From contig CBDDLA010000001.1 of NCBI GenBank assembly GCA_965230485.1, forward strand, positions 1,116,001-1,180,000: a stretch of 64,000 bases of DNA, written 5' to 3'. Every line of letters starts with the position of its first letter. Position 1 is the stretch's first letter. The notes under the pieces were generated by a model. That model did no database searches. It was not told the DNA's origin and saw nothing but the letters and a program-made list of their open reading frames with translations. A program made the translations under genes and the position numbers. This stretch comes from Putridiphycobacter sp965230485. GTDB lineage: Bacteria > Bacteroidota > Bacteroidia > Flavobacteriales_D > Crocinitomicaceae. Below, one piece after another: positions 35,234 through 43,586 of the stretch.

Positions 35234-37148
35234 TTTTATTATCATATTCGCTGTGCATTGTGGCTATGCCCAAGATTTCCCAAATGGAATATCCTACCAA
35301 GCACAATTGTTTAATGCTGAAGGAGATTTGTTAACTGATCAAGAAGTTGGCGTTCAGTTTAACATAAGAGCTTCAACAATAGACGGAGTAATTATTCTTC
35401 AAGAAAACCATATCACAACCCCAAATAAATTCGGGCAAATTTCTTTGATTATTGGGCAAGGTGACAATACAGGTGTTGGATCTGCCGCTAACTTAAACGA
35501 AATAAATTGGGAGGATGGTGATTTTTATATAGAAATGCTTCTAGATGAAGATAATTCTCAAAATTATATCTCAAAAATTTCTCAACAAATGCTTTCCGTT
35601 CCATTTGCTTTTCATTCTAAAACCACTTCTCAGAAATTTGAATTAGCTGAACTTATAGATGTTGATACTGCCAACATTAAAGTTGGAGATGTTCTTAAAT
35701 GGGATGGATTGAAATGGATACCTGGTAATGATATTTTTTCTAATCAAAATGATACTGTTAATTTTGCTTATTTTTCAGACACTGCTAACTTCTCTGATAG
35801 TTCTTTCTACGCCATTAATACCAGTGGATTGGTAGACTCTTCACAATACGCGCATCAATCAGATACTTCAAACTTCGCGTACAGCGGTTTGTACGCTACT
35901 TATGCAGACTCCTCAAAATTCGCTGACACTGCTTTAATTGCTAAATATTCATTGGGAAATTGGGGACTAAGCGGCAATGAAATCTCTAATTCTACAAACC
36001 AATTTTTGGGAACTATCGACTCTGTAGACTTAATTCTAAAATCTCATAACATAGAAAGAATGAGAATTAAAGCAAATGGTAACATTGGAATTGGTACATC
36101 AAATCCTTCAACAAATTTTCATGTTAACAATATTAATGGTGCTGTTTTTACAGGAAACTTTGGAAACGGAAGCATACCTGCAGAAAATGCAGGCACAAGA
36201 ATGATGTGGTATCCTGGCAAAGCAGCTTTTAGGGTTGGAGAGGTAACAGGAACTGTATGGAATGATGCATCTATAGGTAATCATTCTTTCGCAGCTGGTT
36301 TTAACACAAGAGCTTCTGGACAATTTTCAGTAGCATTTGGAACGGGGTCGTTTGCCACTGACGAAGGGTCGTTTGCTGTCGGAAATGGTGCTGCTTCCAC
36401 TGGTCTCTATTCTTTTGCAGCAGGTCAAAATCCATCAGCATCTGGAGATTATAGTATAGCTCTTGGTAGAGCTGCAGTCGCTGGCAATACAGGTTCAATA
36501 GCTATTGGTTATCATCCAACAGCTACTGGAGAACATGCTTTGGGCTTCGGAAATTTTGTAGATGCAGATGGTGACAATTCAGTTGCTATGGGTTTTAGGA
36601 GTATAATCTCATCAAGCCATGATGGGAGTTTCCTTTATGCAGATCATTCTACTTCTGGAACACTACAATCAACTGCAGCCAATCAGTTTATGGTAAGAGC
36701 AGCTGGAGGTACTATTTTTTACACTAGCGCAAATCTATCCACTGGTGTTACGCTTGCGCCTGGAGCTGGAGCATGGTCTACACTTTCTGACAGCACAAAG
36801 AAAGACAATATTACACCTATTGAGCCATTAGAATTTATTAACAAAATTGATGATATTGAAGTATTCAGATGGAGTTATAAATCTCAGAATCAAAGCATCA
36901 AACATATAGGACCAATGGCTCAGGACTTTCATCAGACCTTTGAAGTAGGTTTAGATTCAACATCTATAAACTCTGGAGATTTTGATGGCATTAACTTACT
37001 ACTGTTAAAAGGATTAAAAGAAAAGGTCGAATTAATTGAGGGGCAAAAACAACAAATAAATGAGCTTAGAAGAGAACTGGAGCTTATAAAAAACAAAAGA
37101 GAAGATCTTGAAAACAAATTATTTGAGATTGAAAGGGCCTTAGATTAA
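35214..37148 (+). CDS. Surface fibre protein with YadA-head-like repeats and S74 chaperone domain (2)
   Basis: A 644-aa paralogue of the preceding gene. The ATG at 35214 (MKRWITNFIIIFAVHCGYAQ) gives a normal signal peptide; an ATG at 35205 is also in frame. It has the N-terminal domain PNGISYQAQLFNAEGDLLTD, a Ser/Asp/Tyr repeat region near residues 180-245 and YadA-like repeats at about 356-472 (HSFAAGFNTRASGQ, SFAVGNGAASTG, YSIALGRAAVAG, SIAIGYHPTATG). The S74 chaperone starts near 519 (LSDSTKKDNITPIEPLEFI, HIGPMAQDFHQTF). A strong C-terminal coiled coil covers about 595-641. It overlaps the first fibre gene by 20 bp. Trimerisation is inferred from the family. Confidence 0.83.
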   Translation: MKRWITNFIIIFAVHCGYAQDFPNGISYQAQLFNAEGDLLTDQEVGVQFNIRASTIDGVIILQENHITTPNKFGQISLIIGQGDNTGVGSAANLNEINWEDGDFYIEMLLDEDNSQNYISKISQQMLSVPFAFHSKTTSQKFELAELIDVDTANIKVGDVLKWDGLKWIPGNDIFSNQNDTVNFAYFSDTANFSDSSFYAINTSGLVDSSQYAHQSDTSNFAYSGLYATYADSSKFADTALIAKYSLGNWGLSGNEISNSTNQFLGTIDSVDLILKSHNIERMRIKANGNIGIGTSNPSTNFHVNNINGAVFTGNFGNGSIPAENAGTRMMWYPGKAAFRVGEVTGTVWNDASIGNHSFAAGFNTRASGQFSVAFGTGSFATDEGSFAVGNGAASTGLYSFAAGQNPSASGDYSIALGRAAVAGNTGSIAIGYHPTATGEHALGFGNFVDADGDNSVAMGFRSIISSSHDGSFLYADHSTSGTLQSTAANQFMVRAAGGTIFYTSANLSTGVTLAPGAGAWSTLSDSTKKDNITPIEPLEFINKIDDIEVFRWSYKSQNQSIKHIGPMAQDFHQTFEVGLDSTSINSGDFDGINLLLLKGLKEKVELIEGQKQQINELRRELELIKNKREDLENKLFEIERALD

Positions 37149-37371
37149 ACATTTCTAACTTAACGCAAATTCTATTTTTTTAACTTTGTCGAATTATTTT
37201 CATGTTTTTCTTCAGAAAACAGCATAATCCACACCTTTCAATACCCTGTAAAACAATAGTTAAGGTTGGTTTTAAACATAAAATTGTTTGTAAGCGCAAT
37301 TTATTAGATATGTTTAGCAGTTAGATAATTAATTATACATATATTTGTCCTCAAACAAATTTTAAAATAAT
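37149..37371. other. 223-bp intergenic region before the seven-repeat protein gene
   Basis: No coding sequence is seen. It holds the -7 element at 37340-37347 and a further TAACTTTG match at 37181-37188. No terminator for the fibre cassette is obvious. Confidence 0.5.
37340..37347 (+). promoter_or_regulatory. -7 element TATATTTG for the seven-repeat T9SS protein
   Basis: A full TAnnTTTG match, 24 nt before the ATG at 37372. An A-rich leader (TTTTAAAATAAT) precedes the start. Confidence 0.6.
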
Positions 37372-39777
37372 ATGAAATCTTTATCTTTTTTGTGGCTGCT
37401 TTTTATAGCTTCTATGGCCACAGCTCAAACAACTGAACTTGCAGATTGTCCTACTGCAACTCCGGCTAACTTTGGAACTAACATTCTGTGTTCTTCCGTA
37501 GTCGGTGCAACTCTGTATGAATGGACTTTCACTCCTACTGGTGGTGGTGCTGCTACTGTTCACGTAACAAATTGGCACTCCATTAAATTGGCTGATGCTG
37601 GCTTAAACACTTTAGGTGTGACTTATGATGTATCAATTAGAAATAACTCTACAGGCGCGTTCGGTGCTGCTGGTCTTACTTGTCAGGTAGTGGCTCCCGC
37701 AGGTGTAGGTGCAACATCTATTTCTTCAGCCTTTTGTGGTGGAGCTCCACCATTACCTCAATTCTTTACAAATATTCCTTGTGCATCTGTACCCGGAGCA
37801 ACTGAATATGAGTTCGAAATCACAGATCCTTCTAACAATGTTACTATGTACACAAATACTAGTAACGGTATGAGATTATCATCTGCTGGTTTATATGATG
37901 TGAATACATTATACTCAATAAGAGTAAGAGCAAAAATTGGAGCAACTGCTGGTGCTTACAGTGCTGTTTGTACGGTAACGTCACCAACAAATGTTCCTGC
38001 TACTGCTTTACAAACTTGTGGGTTAGTCGTAACATCATTCAATCAAAACATAGCTGCTATTAACGTGACTGGAGCTTCTCAATATAAATTTGAATTTTAT
38101 GATATTGGTACAACGAACTTGGTTGCTACAACAATTGAAACTTTCAGAAATACCAAATTATCAACTGCAGGTCTTTTTACACCTAACCAACAATATGATG
38201 TAAGAGTAAGTGTAACAATGGGATCTGGAACTACATTCTCTGCTCCTGGTGCTATCTGTACTGTTTTATCTCCATCTATTGTTGAATACACAAGCTTAGG
38301 AGCAAGTTGCGGATTCAAAGCAAGTGCATTTACTGATGTATTTACATGTGATGCTGTAGCTGGAGCAACTAATTATGATTTTGAGTTCACTGACATTACA
38401 AATCCAGGTAACCCTGTATTAACTGCATCAAGTGCTACTACTTCTATGGATATGGCTACTGCTGGAATTACTGCAAACAATACGACATATAGTGTAAGAG
38501 TAAGAGCTACTGTAAATGGTGTTCTTGGATTATATGGTTTGGCTTGTAACGTATTTACACCAGAAACTGTTCCAATTCCAAATTTAGTTGCATCTGATTG
38601 TGGTGTTACCTTAACATCTTATTTTGAGGGCATTACTTCTACAACCTCTGCTGGTGTAGTAGGTTGGAGATTCAACTTCTTTAACACAACGCCAGGTGCA
38701 CCAAGTCCTAATACTACATTTGATAAAAATCACCATACCGTAAGTTTAGGTGAGGTAGGTTTAACTGATCCAGGTATTACTTATGATGTTACAGTTGCTG
38801 TAACCTTAGATGGTACAACTTATACATCTTTTGGTACAGTTTGTCAGGTAACTTCTCCTGCAATTAACTCTAGTGCTTATAATACAGGTCTAACGGCTGC
38901 AAACTGTGGAGCAACAATGGGATCTATTAACCAAAGTTTTGCAACTAACCCAGTGTTCGGTGCTACTAATTACGATTACGAATTCGAAAACACTACTACA
39001 AATGTGGTGACAGTATTCTCAAAAGGATGGCACGTGACTAGCTTGTTAGAAGCTGGTCTTGATGAGATTGGTGCTTCTTATAATGTACGTGTTAGAGCGA
39101 CTGTTGGTGGTGTTGTTGGTGCATATTCAACCACATGTGGAATCACTGCCCCTTCTACAGTTCCAGCAACTCAGTTAGTGGCTTCGCTTTGTAATAGTTC
39201 AACACCTTTAGCTAATTATAATTCGCTTATTTCTGTGGATCAAGTTGTTGGTGCTAATGAATATACTTTTGAGTTTACCAACCCTGGTACTGGAGCGTCT
39301 TTTCAACATGTAAGAACCTATAAAGCTACTACATTGAATTTGGCGGGTATTTCGAATCCTAATACAACTTACTCAGTTCGAGTTCAAGCTAGAATTGGAA
39401 GTACCTATGGTCCTTTTGGGGCTACTTGTACTTTTGTTACACCACTTGTACCACCAGCAATGATCTTAAACGACAATGGTGCTGTAGCTAATAATGTAGC
39501 TGAAAGCTCAAGTAATTCTGGAAATAGACTTGGTGAAGACTTCGAATTTACAGTTTTCCCTAATCCAGCTAGCGGTGTTGTAAACATTACAAGTGATATT
39601 GCTGATTATACTTTAACAATCTTTAGTGCAGATGGTAAAGTTGTTCATCAAGTAATTAACCAAAATAACCTTTCTGAGGTTTCTTTGGACGATTTCTCTG
39701 AAGGTATTTATGTTGTTTCTATTGCAAACAACGATCGTACCCTTTTTGAAACAAAAAAGTTATCAGTTATTAAATAA
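37372..39777 (+). CDS. T9SS-exported protein with seven Cys-flanked beta repeats
   Basis: An 801-aa secreted or surface protein. The signal peptide is KSLSFLWLLFIASMATAQ. About seven repeats of 90-100 residues fill positions 24-700. Each opens with a Cys, contains a 'V.GAT.Y.FEFT' strand, an 'AGL' turn and 'TYSVRVRATVGG', and closes with 'Y...C.V.SP'; the two Cys per repeat may form a disulfide. The C-terminal ~80 residues are a T9SS type A tail (FEFTVFPNPASGVVNITS, LTIFSADGKVVHQV, FSEGIYVVSIANNDRTLFE). Promoter and strong terminator surround it as a single gene. Codon choice (many GCT, GGT, AAC) looks more biased than in its neighbours, suggesting high expression. The repeat family is not one I can name; a structural or adhesive surface role is a guess. 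Confidence 0.8.
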   Translation: MKSLSFLWLLFIASMATAQTTELADCPTATPANFGTNILCSSVVGATLYEWTFTPTGGGAATVHVTNWHSIKLADAGLNTLGVTYDVSIRNNSTGAFGAAGLTCQVVAPAGVGATSISSAFCGGAPPLPQFFTNIPCASVPGATEYEFEITDPSNNVTMYTNTSNGMRLSSAGLYDVNTLYSIRVRAKIGATAGAYSAVCTVTSPTNVPATALQTCGLVVTSFNQNIAAINVTGASQYKFEFYDIGTTNLVATTIETFRNTKLSTAGLFTPNQQYDVRVSVTMGSGTTFSAPGAICTVLSPSIVEYTSLGASCGFKASAFTDVFTCDAVAGATNYDFEFTDITNPGNPVLTASSATTSMDMATAGITANNTTYSVRVRATVNGVLGLYGLACNVFTPETVPIPNLVASDCGVTLTSYFEGITSTTSAGVVGWRFNFFNTTPGAPSPNTTFDKNHHTVSLGEVGLTDPGITYDVTVAVTLDGTTYTSFGTVCQVTSPAINSSAYNTGLTAANCGATMGSINQSFATNPVFGATNYDYEFENTTTNVVTVFSKGWHVTSLLEAGLDEIGASYNVRVRATVGGVVGAYSTTCGITAPSTVPATQLVASLCNSSTPLANYNSLISVDQVVGANEYTFEFTNPGTGASFQHVRTYKATTLNLAGISNPNTTYSVRVQARIGSTYGPFGATCTFVTPLVPPAMILNDNGAVANNVAESSSNSGNRLGEDFEFTVFPNPASGVVNITSDIADYTLTIFSADGKVVHQVINQNNLSEVSLDDFSEGIYVVSIANNDRTLFETKKLSVIK

Positions 39778-39824
39778 CTTTATGTGTACTTTGCATAATT
39801 GTTAAGGTACATAGATCATATATT

Positions 39825-39858
39825 AAAAACCAGCAAAGTTTCCTTTGCTGGTTTTTTT
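39825..39858 (+). terminator. Strong intrinsic terminator after the seven-repeat protein
   Basis: AACCAGCAAAG pairs with CTTTGCTGGTT around a TTTC loop, followed by a run of T residues to 39858. It is the strongest terminator in the window. Confidence 0.88.
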
Positions 39859-39964
39859 GTTGCTAACAACCTAAACTGAAGTTGTCTTTTTTAATGAAAT
39901 ACTTCCCCATAATTTAGATTTCATTTTATCTTTATGGCATCTTAAAATTATACTTTAGATTATC

Positions 39965-41107
39965 ATGTATAAGATTGGAATCAAGGCAAATCATTACCCA
40001 GAAAAGCGTAACTTCACGGAACTTCCATTTAGAGACTTTCGGTTCGAGAAAAAAATTGATATTTATAGAGTAATTAACCACCTCTACTTCAAAATAAAAA
40101 AACGGAACCATCCGCAATGGTTAAATCTTTTTTATGATTTAAACATTGGGAATTATGACTGTCTTCATTTTTTCAATGCAGTAAGTCTTGGTAAAAAACC
40201 TTGGATAACAACTGTAGAGTGTTACCTTCCAAGAGGGGCAAATACGATTGGTTTGTTTCCTCACGAAAATAAATATATTAATCGTGTTTTAAACAGACTA
40301 GCTGACCCCACTTGTAAAAAAATAGTTGCTTTATCTCAATTCGCTATTGATTTTCAGACCTACTACTTACGAGATATAGATAAAGCATTAGTCAATAAAA
40401 TACTGTCAAAAATTGAATTGATTCACCCTTCTCAAAGCTTGAATATTGAAAGTTTTTCTCAGAAAAAACTGAGTGATGAGTTTATTCAATTAACTTTTGT
40501 AGGTGCCGATTTTTTTAGAAAAGGCGGAAAAGAATTACTTATGTCTTTTGAAAAACTGACAAAAAAAGGAATAAAAGTGCAATTAACTATTGTATCGTCA
40601 CTTCAGTACGGTGATTATGCTTCTGCCACCACTAAAAATGACCGTGATGAAGCCTTGGACATTATAAGCAAGAATGACTTAATCACCTACCATAAAAAGC
40701 TACCTAATGATAAAGTCATTGACTTATTAAAAAGATCAGACATGGCTATTTTACCCTCATATGACGAAACCTACGGCTACTTTGTTCTTGAGGCACAATC
40801 ATGCGGCTGTCCTATCATCACAACAAATGGAGGAGCATTAACAGAGATTAACAATAATGACTGCGGTTGGATTATAGATGTTGAACTTGAAAATGGGAGA
40901 TCAATTCCCAGAACACCTTCCAAAAGAGAACGTTTTACTAATGAAGTGGTTAGCCAAACAGTAAAAATCATTGAAGAAGTATCAAATAATAGGGAAATTA
41001 TTAAAGATAAAGGCCAAAAAGCATTGGAAAGAATAAAAACTGACCATTCTATAGAGAATAATGTCAAAAGATTAGAGTCGATTTACCTTCAAGCCATAAA
41101 AAAGTAA
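39965..41107 (+). CDS. Family 4-like glycosyltransferase (1)
   Basis: A 380-aa GT-B fold enzyme. The N-terminal half contains HFFNAVSLGKKPWITTVECY. The C-terminal donor domain has IQLTFVGADFFRKGGKELLM, where many GT4 enzymes show 'FVGRL...KG', and ILPSYDETYGYFVLEAQSCG (near residue 261), the E-x7-E nucleotide-sugar motif, followed by PIITTNGGALTEINN. Sugar and acceptor are unknown. It converges end to end with the next glycosyltransferase gene, with 2 bp between stops. It most likely builds the surface glycan of this region. Confidence 0.85.
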   Translation: MYKIGIKANHYPEKRNFTELPFRDFRFEKKIDIYRVINHLYFKIKKRNHPQWLNLFYDLNIGNYDCLHFFNAVSLGKKPWITTVECYLPRGANTIGLFPHENKYINRVLNRLADPTCKKIVALSQFAIDFQTYYLRDIDKALVNKILSKIELIHPSQSLNIESFSQKKLSDEFIQLTFVGADFFRKGGKELLMSFEKLTKKGIKVQLTIVSSLQYGDYASATTKNDRDEALDIISKNDLITYHKKLPNDKVIDLLKRSDMAILPSYDETYGYFVLEAQSCGCPIITTNGGALTEINNNDCGWIIDVELENGRSIPRTPSKRERFTNEVVSQTVKIIEEVSNNREIIKDKGQKALERIKTDHSIENNVKRLESIYLQAIKK

Positions 41108-41109
41108 AG

Positions 41110-42285
41110 CTAGTCATTAAGAAGTTTTGTATAGAAGCTACTTGTATTTTCGGAAGAGTACTTGTTTAAAATATAAGTATTTAAGTTAGAAGCAAATGAT
41201 TTAATTTTTGAGGTATTGCTTACCATATCTATCAATTTTTCTGTTAAAGATTGCTTGTCTTTCCATTTAAAAAACATGACTTCCTCCTCATTAAACAAAT
41301 CTGTTATTGTTGGTGTATTTGGCGCAATTACTGACATTTTCATTGCCCCATATTCGAATATTTTATTTGGTGCACCGTACCAATTTGAACCTGGCATAAT
41401 GCCAATATGCATTTTTTCTTTTAACTCAAATAAGTCTGAGCCATCAAGAAATCCAGTAAACTTGATATTGTGTTTCACATTATCAGTTAGGCTATCAACA
41501 TACGTTTCCATTCTCAAACGTTCCATTCCATCTCCTATTAAAAACAATTTGCAATCCAATCCCTCTTTTAAGCATTCAGAAAAAGCATCTATTAAAAAAT
41601 CGATTTGATGCCACTTCAAAAAGGAGCCTACAAAACAAATATTTATCGATTGACTTGAATAGTCTTTATCGTTTTTCATGATATCAAATCTAGAAAAATC
41701 AACATTTTGATGAATAGACAACTTATCATTCTCCCCTATTTTAGTTTTTATAAAATCAATCATTGGGTTTGAGTATACGACTATCTTTTTTGCTGCTTGA
41801 AGTGATTTTTTCTCTCTTTTTAAAATGACATTCGAAAAAATAGGTTTTGCTCCGTTAAAGAAAACGTATTCTTCTAGTATAGGTCCGTCGTAAGTGATAT
41901 ACAGTGGGATATTAAAATGTTTACTAACCAAATAACCAACATTTGATCCAAAATTATAAAATTCTAATATGGCATCATAGCTATTATTAGACACTAATAA
42001 TTCTTCAGAAAAGTTTTTTAAACTAGAGATATGTTTAAAATCACGAATTAACCTTTTAATAAAACCTGGAATTAGTCGACTTATTAATTGTTTAATTTTA
42101 CTTTGCTGAAAGTCTCCATGACTTTTCGTATTGTGGTTAACCTGATTAAAGTCCTCACCATTAAGAAAAACATTGACCTCACTTTCATTTAAAATACTGG
42201 CTAAGCAATGAATGTAAGATCCAATTGCAGACTTTCGATTAAATAATTCATACCGGTCTTTGGTGTAGAGTATTAAAACATTCAT
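41110..42285 (-). CDS. Family 4-like glycosyltransferase (2)
   Basis: A 391-aa GT-B fold glycosyltransferase. It begins MNVLILYTKDRYELFNRKSA. NICFVGSFLKWHQIDFLIDA near residue 215 opens the donor domain. HIGIMPGSNWYGAPNKIFEYGAMK near 300 carries the sugar-nucleotide site with Glu in KIFEYGAMK. It lies 3 bp after the acetyltransferase gene on the same strand, so the two act together, probably in glycan decoration. Specificity is unknown. Confidence 0.85.
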   Translation of the reverse strand: MNVLILYTKDRYELFNRKSAIGSYIHCLASILNESEVNVFLNGEDFNQVNHNTKSHGDFQQSKIKQLISRLIPGFIKRLIRDFKHISSLKNFSEELLVSNNSYDAILEFYNFGSNVGYLVSKHFNIPLYITYDGPILEEYVFFNGAKPIFSNVILKREKKSLQAAKKIVVYSNPMIDFIKTKIGENDKLSIHQNVDFSRFDIMKNDKDYSSQSINICFVGSFLKWHQIDFLIDAFSECLKEGLDCKLFLIGDGMERLRMETYVDSLTDNVKHNIKFTGFLDGSDLFELKEKMHIGIMPGSNWYGAPNKIFEYGAMKMSVIAPNTPTITDLFNEEEVMFFKWKDKQSLTEKLIDMVSNTSKIKSFASNLNTYILNKYSSENTSSFYTKLLND

Positions 42286-42288
42286 TAC

Positions 42289-42906
42289 TTAGGTCCAATT
42301 TACATTACGTTTTATTACTCTTGCCGGATTTCCTGCTACTAAAGAATTAGCTGGAAAGCTACCAGTCAAAACACTACCAGCTGCTACAATTGAATTATCC
42401 CCTACTTCTGTTCCCTTTAAAATTGTAACATTACAACCTACCCATACCTTATCACCAAGAATTACTGAATGGTTTTTCTTAGATTGGTGATTGCCTTCGT
42501 AATTAATTGAGTGGTGATCATCATCAATAATTGTAACACCCCAACTAATCGCGCAACCATTTCCTATTTCAATATTATTCATACATTCAATATGGGTATC
42601 TGATGTAATATATGAGTTAGAGCCTATTTTAAACCGTGCCTTTTTTTTCACAAAAACCAAAACTCCGCCTCCAATAACAACAGACTCTCCAAATTCTGCA
42701 ATAGCCTCTTTCTTTAAAATCAATGAGGCAATATTTGGAGATGATGCTGGAGTTGATTGACTACCAAAATTTACTCTGCTTTTAAGGATCAGCTTAGAAG
42801 ATTTATGCAAGTCAACTTTTAGCTTAGTGTATATTTTGAAAGGTAAAATTATGTTCCCTTTTTTCAATAATGAAAGATTCAATAAGTAAAAAAAAAACAT
42901 TTTCAT
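42289..42906 (-). CDS. Hexapeptide-repeat O-acetyltransferase (WbbJ/NodL/CatB-like)
   Basis: A 205-aa left-handed beta-helix acyltransferase. Hexapeptide turns are clear: GGGVLVFVKKKARFKIGS, IEIGNGCAISWGVTIIDDD, VILGDKVWVGCNVTILKGTE and VGDNSIVAAGSVLTGSFPAN. HHSINYEGNHQ provides the candidate catalytic His, and SLVAGNPARVIKRNVNW ends the protein as usual in xenobiotic or sugar acetyltransferases. It probably acetylates a sugar of the surface glycan. A TATATTTG promoter lies 29 nt upstream, and the glycosyltransferase gene follows. Confidence 0.87.
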   Translation of the reverse strand: MKMFFFYLLNLSLLKKGNIILPFKIYTKLKVDLHKSSKLILKSRVNFGSQSTPASSPNIASLILKKEAIAEFGESVVIGGGVLVFVKKKARFKIGSNSYITSDTHIECMNNIEIGNGCAISWGVTIIDDDHHSINYEGNHQSKKNHSVILGDKVWVGCNVTILKGTEVGDNSIVAAGSVLTGSFPANSLVAGNPARVIKRNVNWT

Positions 42907-42935
42907 TCAACAATTACTAAAACGGTTAATCGTCA

Positions 42936-42943
42936 CAAATATA
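42936..42943 (-). promoter_or_regulatory. -7 element TATATTTG for the acetyltransferase-glycosyltransferase pair
   Basis: A full TAnnTTTG match on the minus strand, 29 nt before the ATG at 42906. Confidence 0.5.
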
Positions 42944-43055
42944 ATTGTTAAATAGATAATCTCTTTTTGGATACTCTCCTTTTTATCAACATTAAAATAT
43001 CTTATTTGCATTCAAAAATGATTTTTATCAAATTCGCTCTTGTAACATTAATAAC

Positions 43056-43063
43056 TATATTTG
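43056..43063 (+). promoter_or_regulatory. -7 element TATATTTG for the acyltransferase operon
   Basis: A full TAnnTTTG match, 20 nt before the ATG at 43084. A TTG at 43040-43042 is closer than the usual -33 spacing. Confidence 0.5.
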
Positions 43064-43083
43064 CTTTCTTAAATTAAGCTAGT

Positions 43084-43578
43084 ATGCAGGATATTTCAAA
43101 AAAAGCAAGAATAGGTCAAAATGTGACTATTGGTAAATTCGTTTTGATTGAAGATGATGTAGAAATAGGAGACGGTACATTTATTGGCGACTTTACTTTA
43201 ATTAGAAAAGGTACTAGAATAGGAAAAAACTGTAAAATTAAATCCTATAATGAAATTAGAACCAACGTTATAATCGGTGATAATTCTAGTTTTGGAAGCC
43301 GTTGTACAATTTGTGCAGACACCATTATAGGAAATAACGTTAATATTAAGTTTGGTTTTGTGACCACAACTTTAGACTTTAAAAAGAAAGTAGACCTTCA
43401 GGCTGGTTCCGTTGCAGACAATGCAATTGTTGGAGCCAATGTTACACTAATGCCTGGAGCATCAATTGGAAAGGGATCAATGATTGGTGCCTGTTCTCAG
43501 CTTCGAGCTCAGACCAAAGAAAACGAGGTTTGGTTTGGAAATCCAGCCAAATTCTATAAAATGGTTGATGAACTTTAG
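43084..43578 (+). CDS. Hexapeptide-repeat acyltransferase (WbpD/WlbB-like)
   Basis: A 164-aa protein made almost wholly of hexapeptide turns (GQNVTIGKFVLIEDDVEIGD, FIGDFTLIRKGTRIGKNCKI, IIGDNSSFGSRCTICADTII, VGANVTLMPGASIGKGSMIG). It resembles the N-acetyltransferases that act on amino sugars for O-antigen (WbpD type). It is the first gene of a plus-strand operon with an LpxD-like enzyme 8 bp downstream and a glycosyltransferase. The exact substrate cannot be told. Confidence 0.82.
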   Translation: MQDISKKARIGQNVTIGKFVLIEDDVEIGDGTFIGDFTLIRKGTRIGKNCKIKSYNEIRTNVIIGDNSSFGSRCTICADTIIGNNVNIKFGFVTTTLDFKKKVDLQAGSVADNAIVGANVTLMPGASIGKGSMIGACSQLRAQTKENEVWFGNPAKFYKMVDEL

Positions 43579-43586
43579 GCAAAATT

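Noticed and set aside
34600..36600. CRISPR or tandem DNA repeats in the YadA-like segments
   Set aside because: The repeats are at protein level only; nucleotide copies are diverged and in frame.
33329..37148. Prophage remnant because of S74 tail-fibre domains
   Set aside because: No other phage genes are near. The proteins have bacterial signal peptides, Bacteroidota N-domains and a T9SS neighbour.
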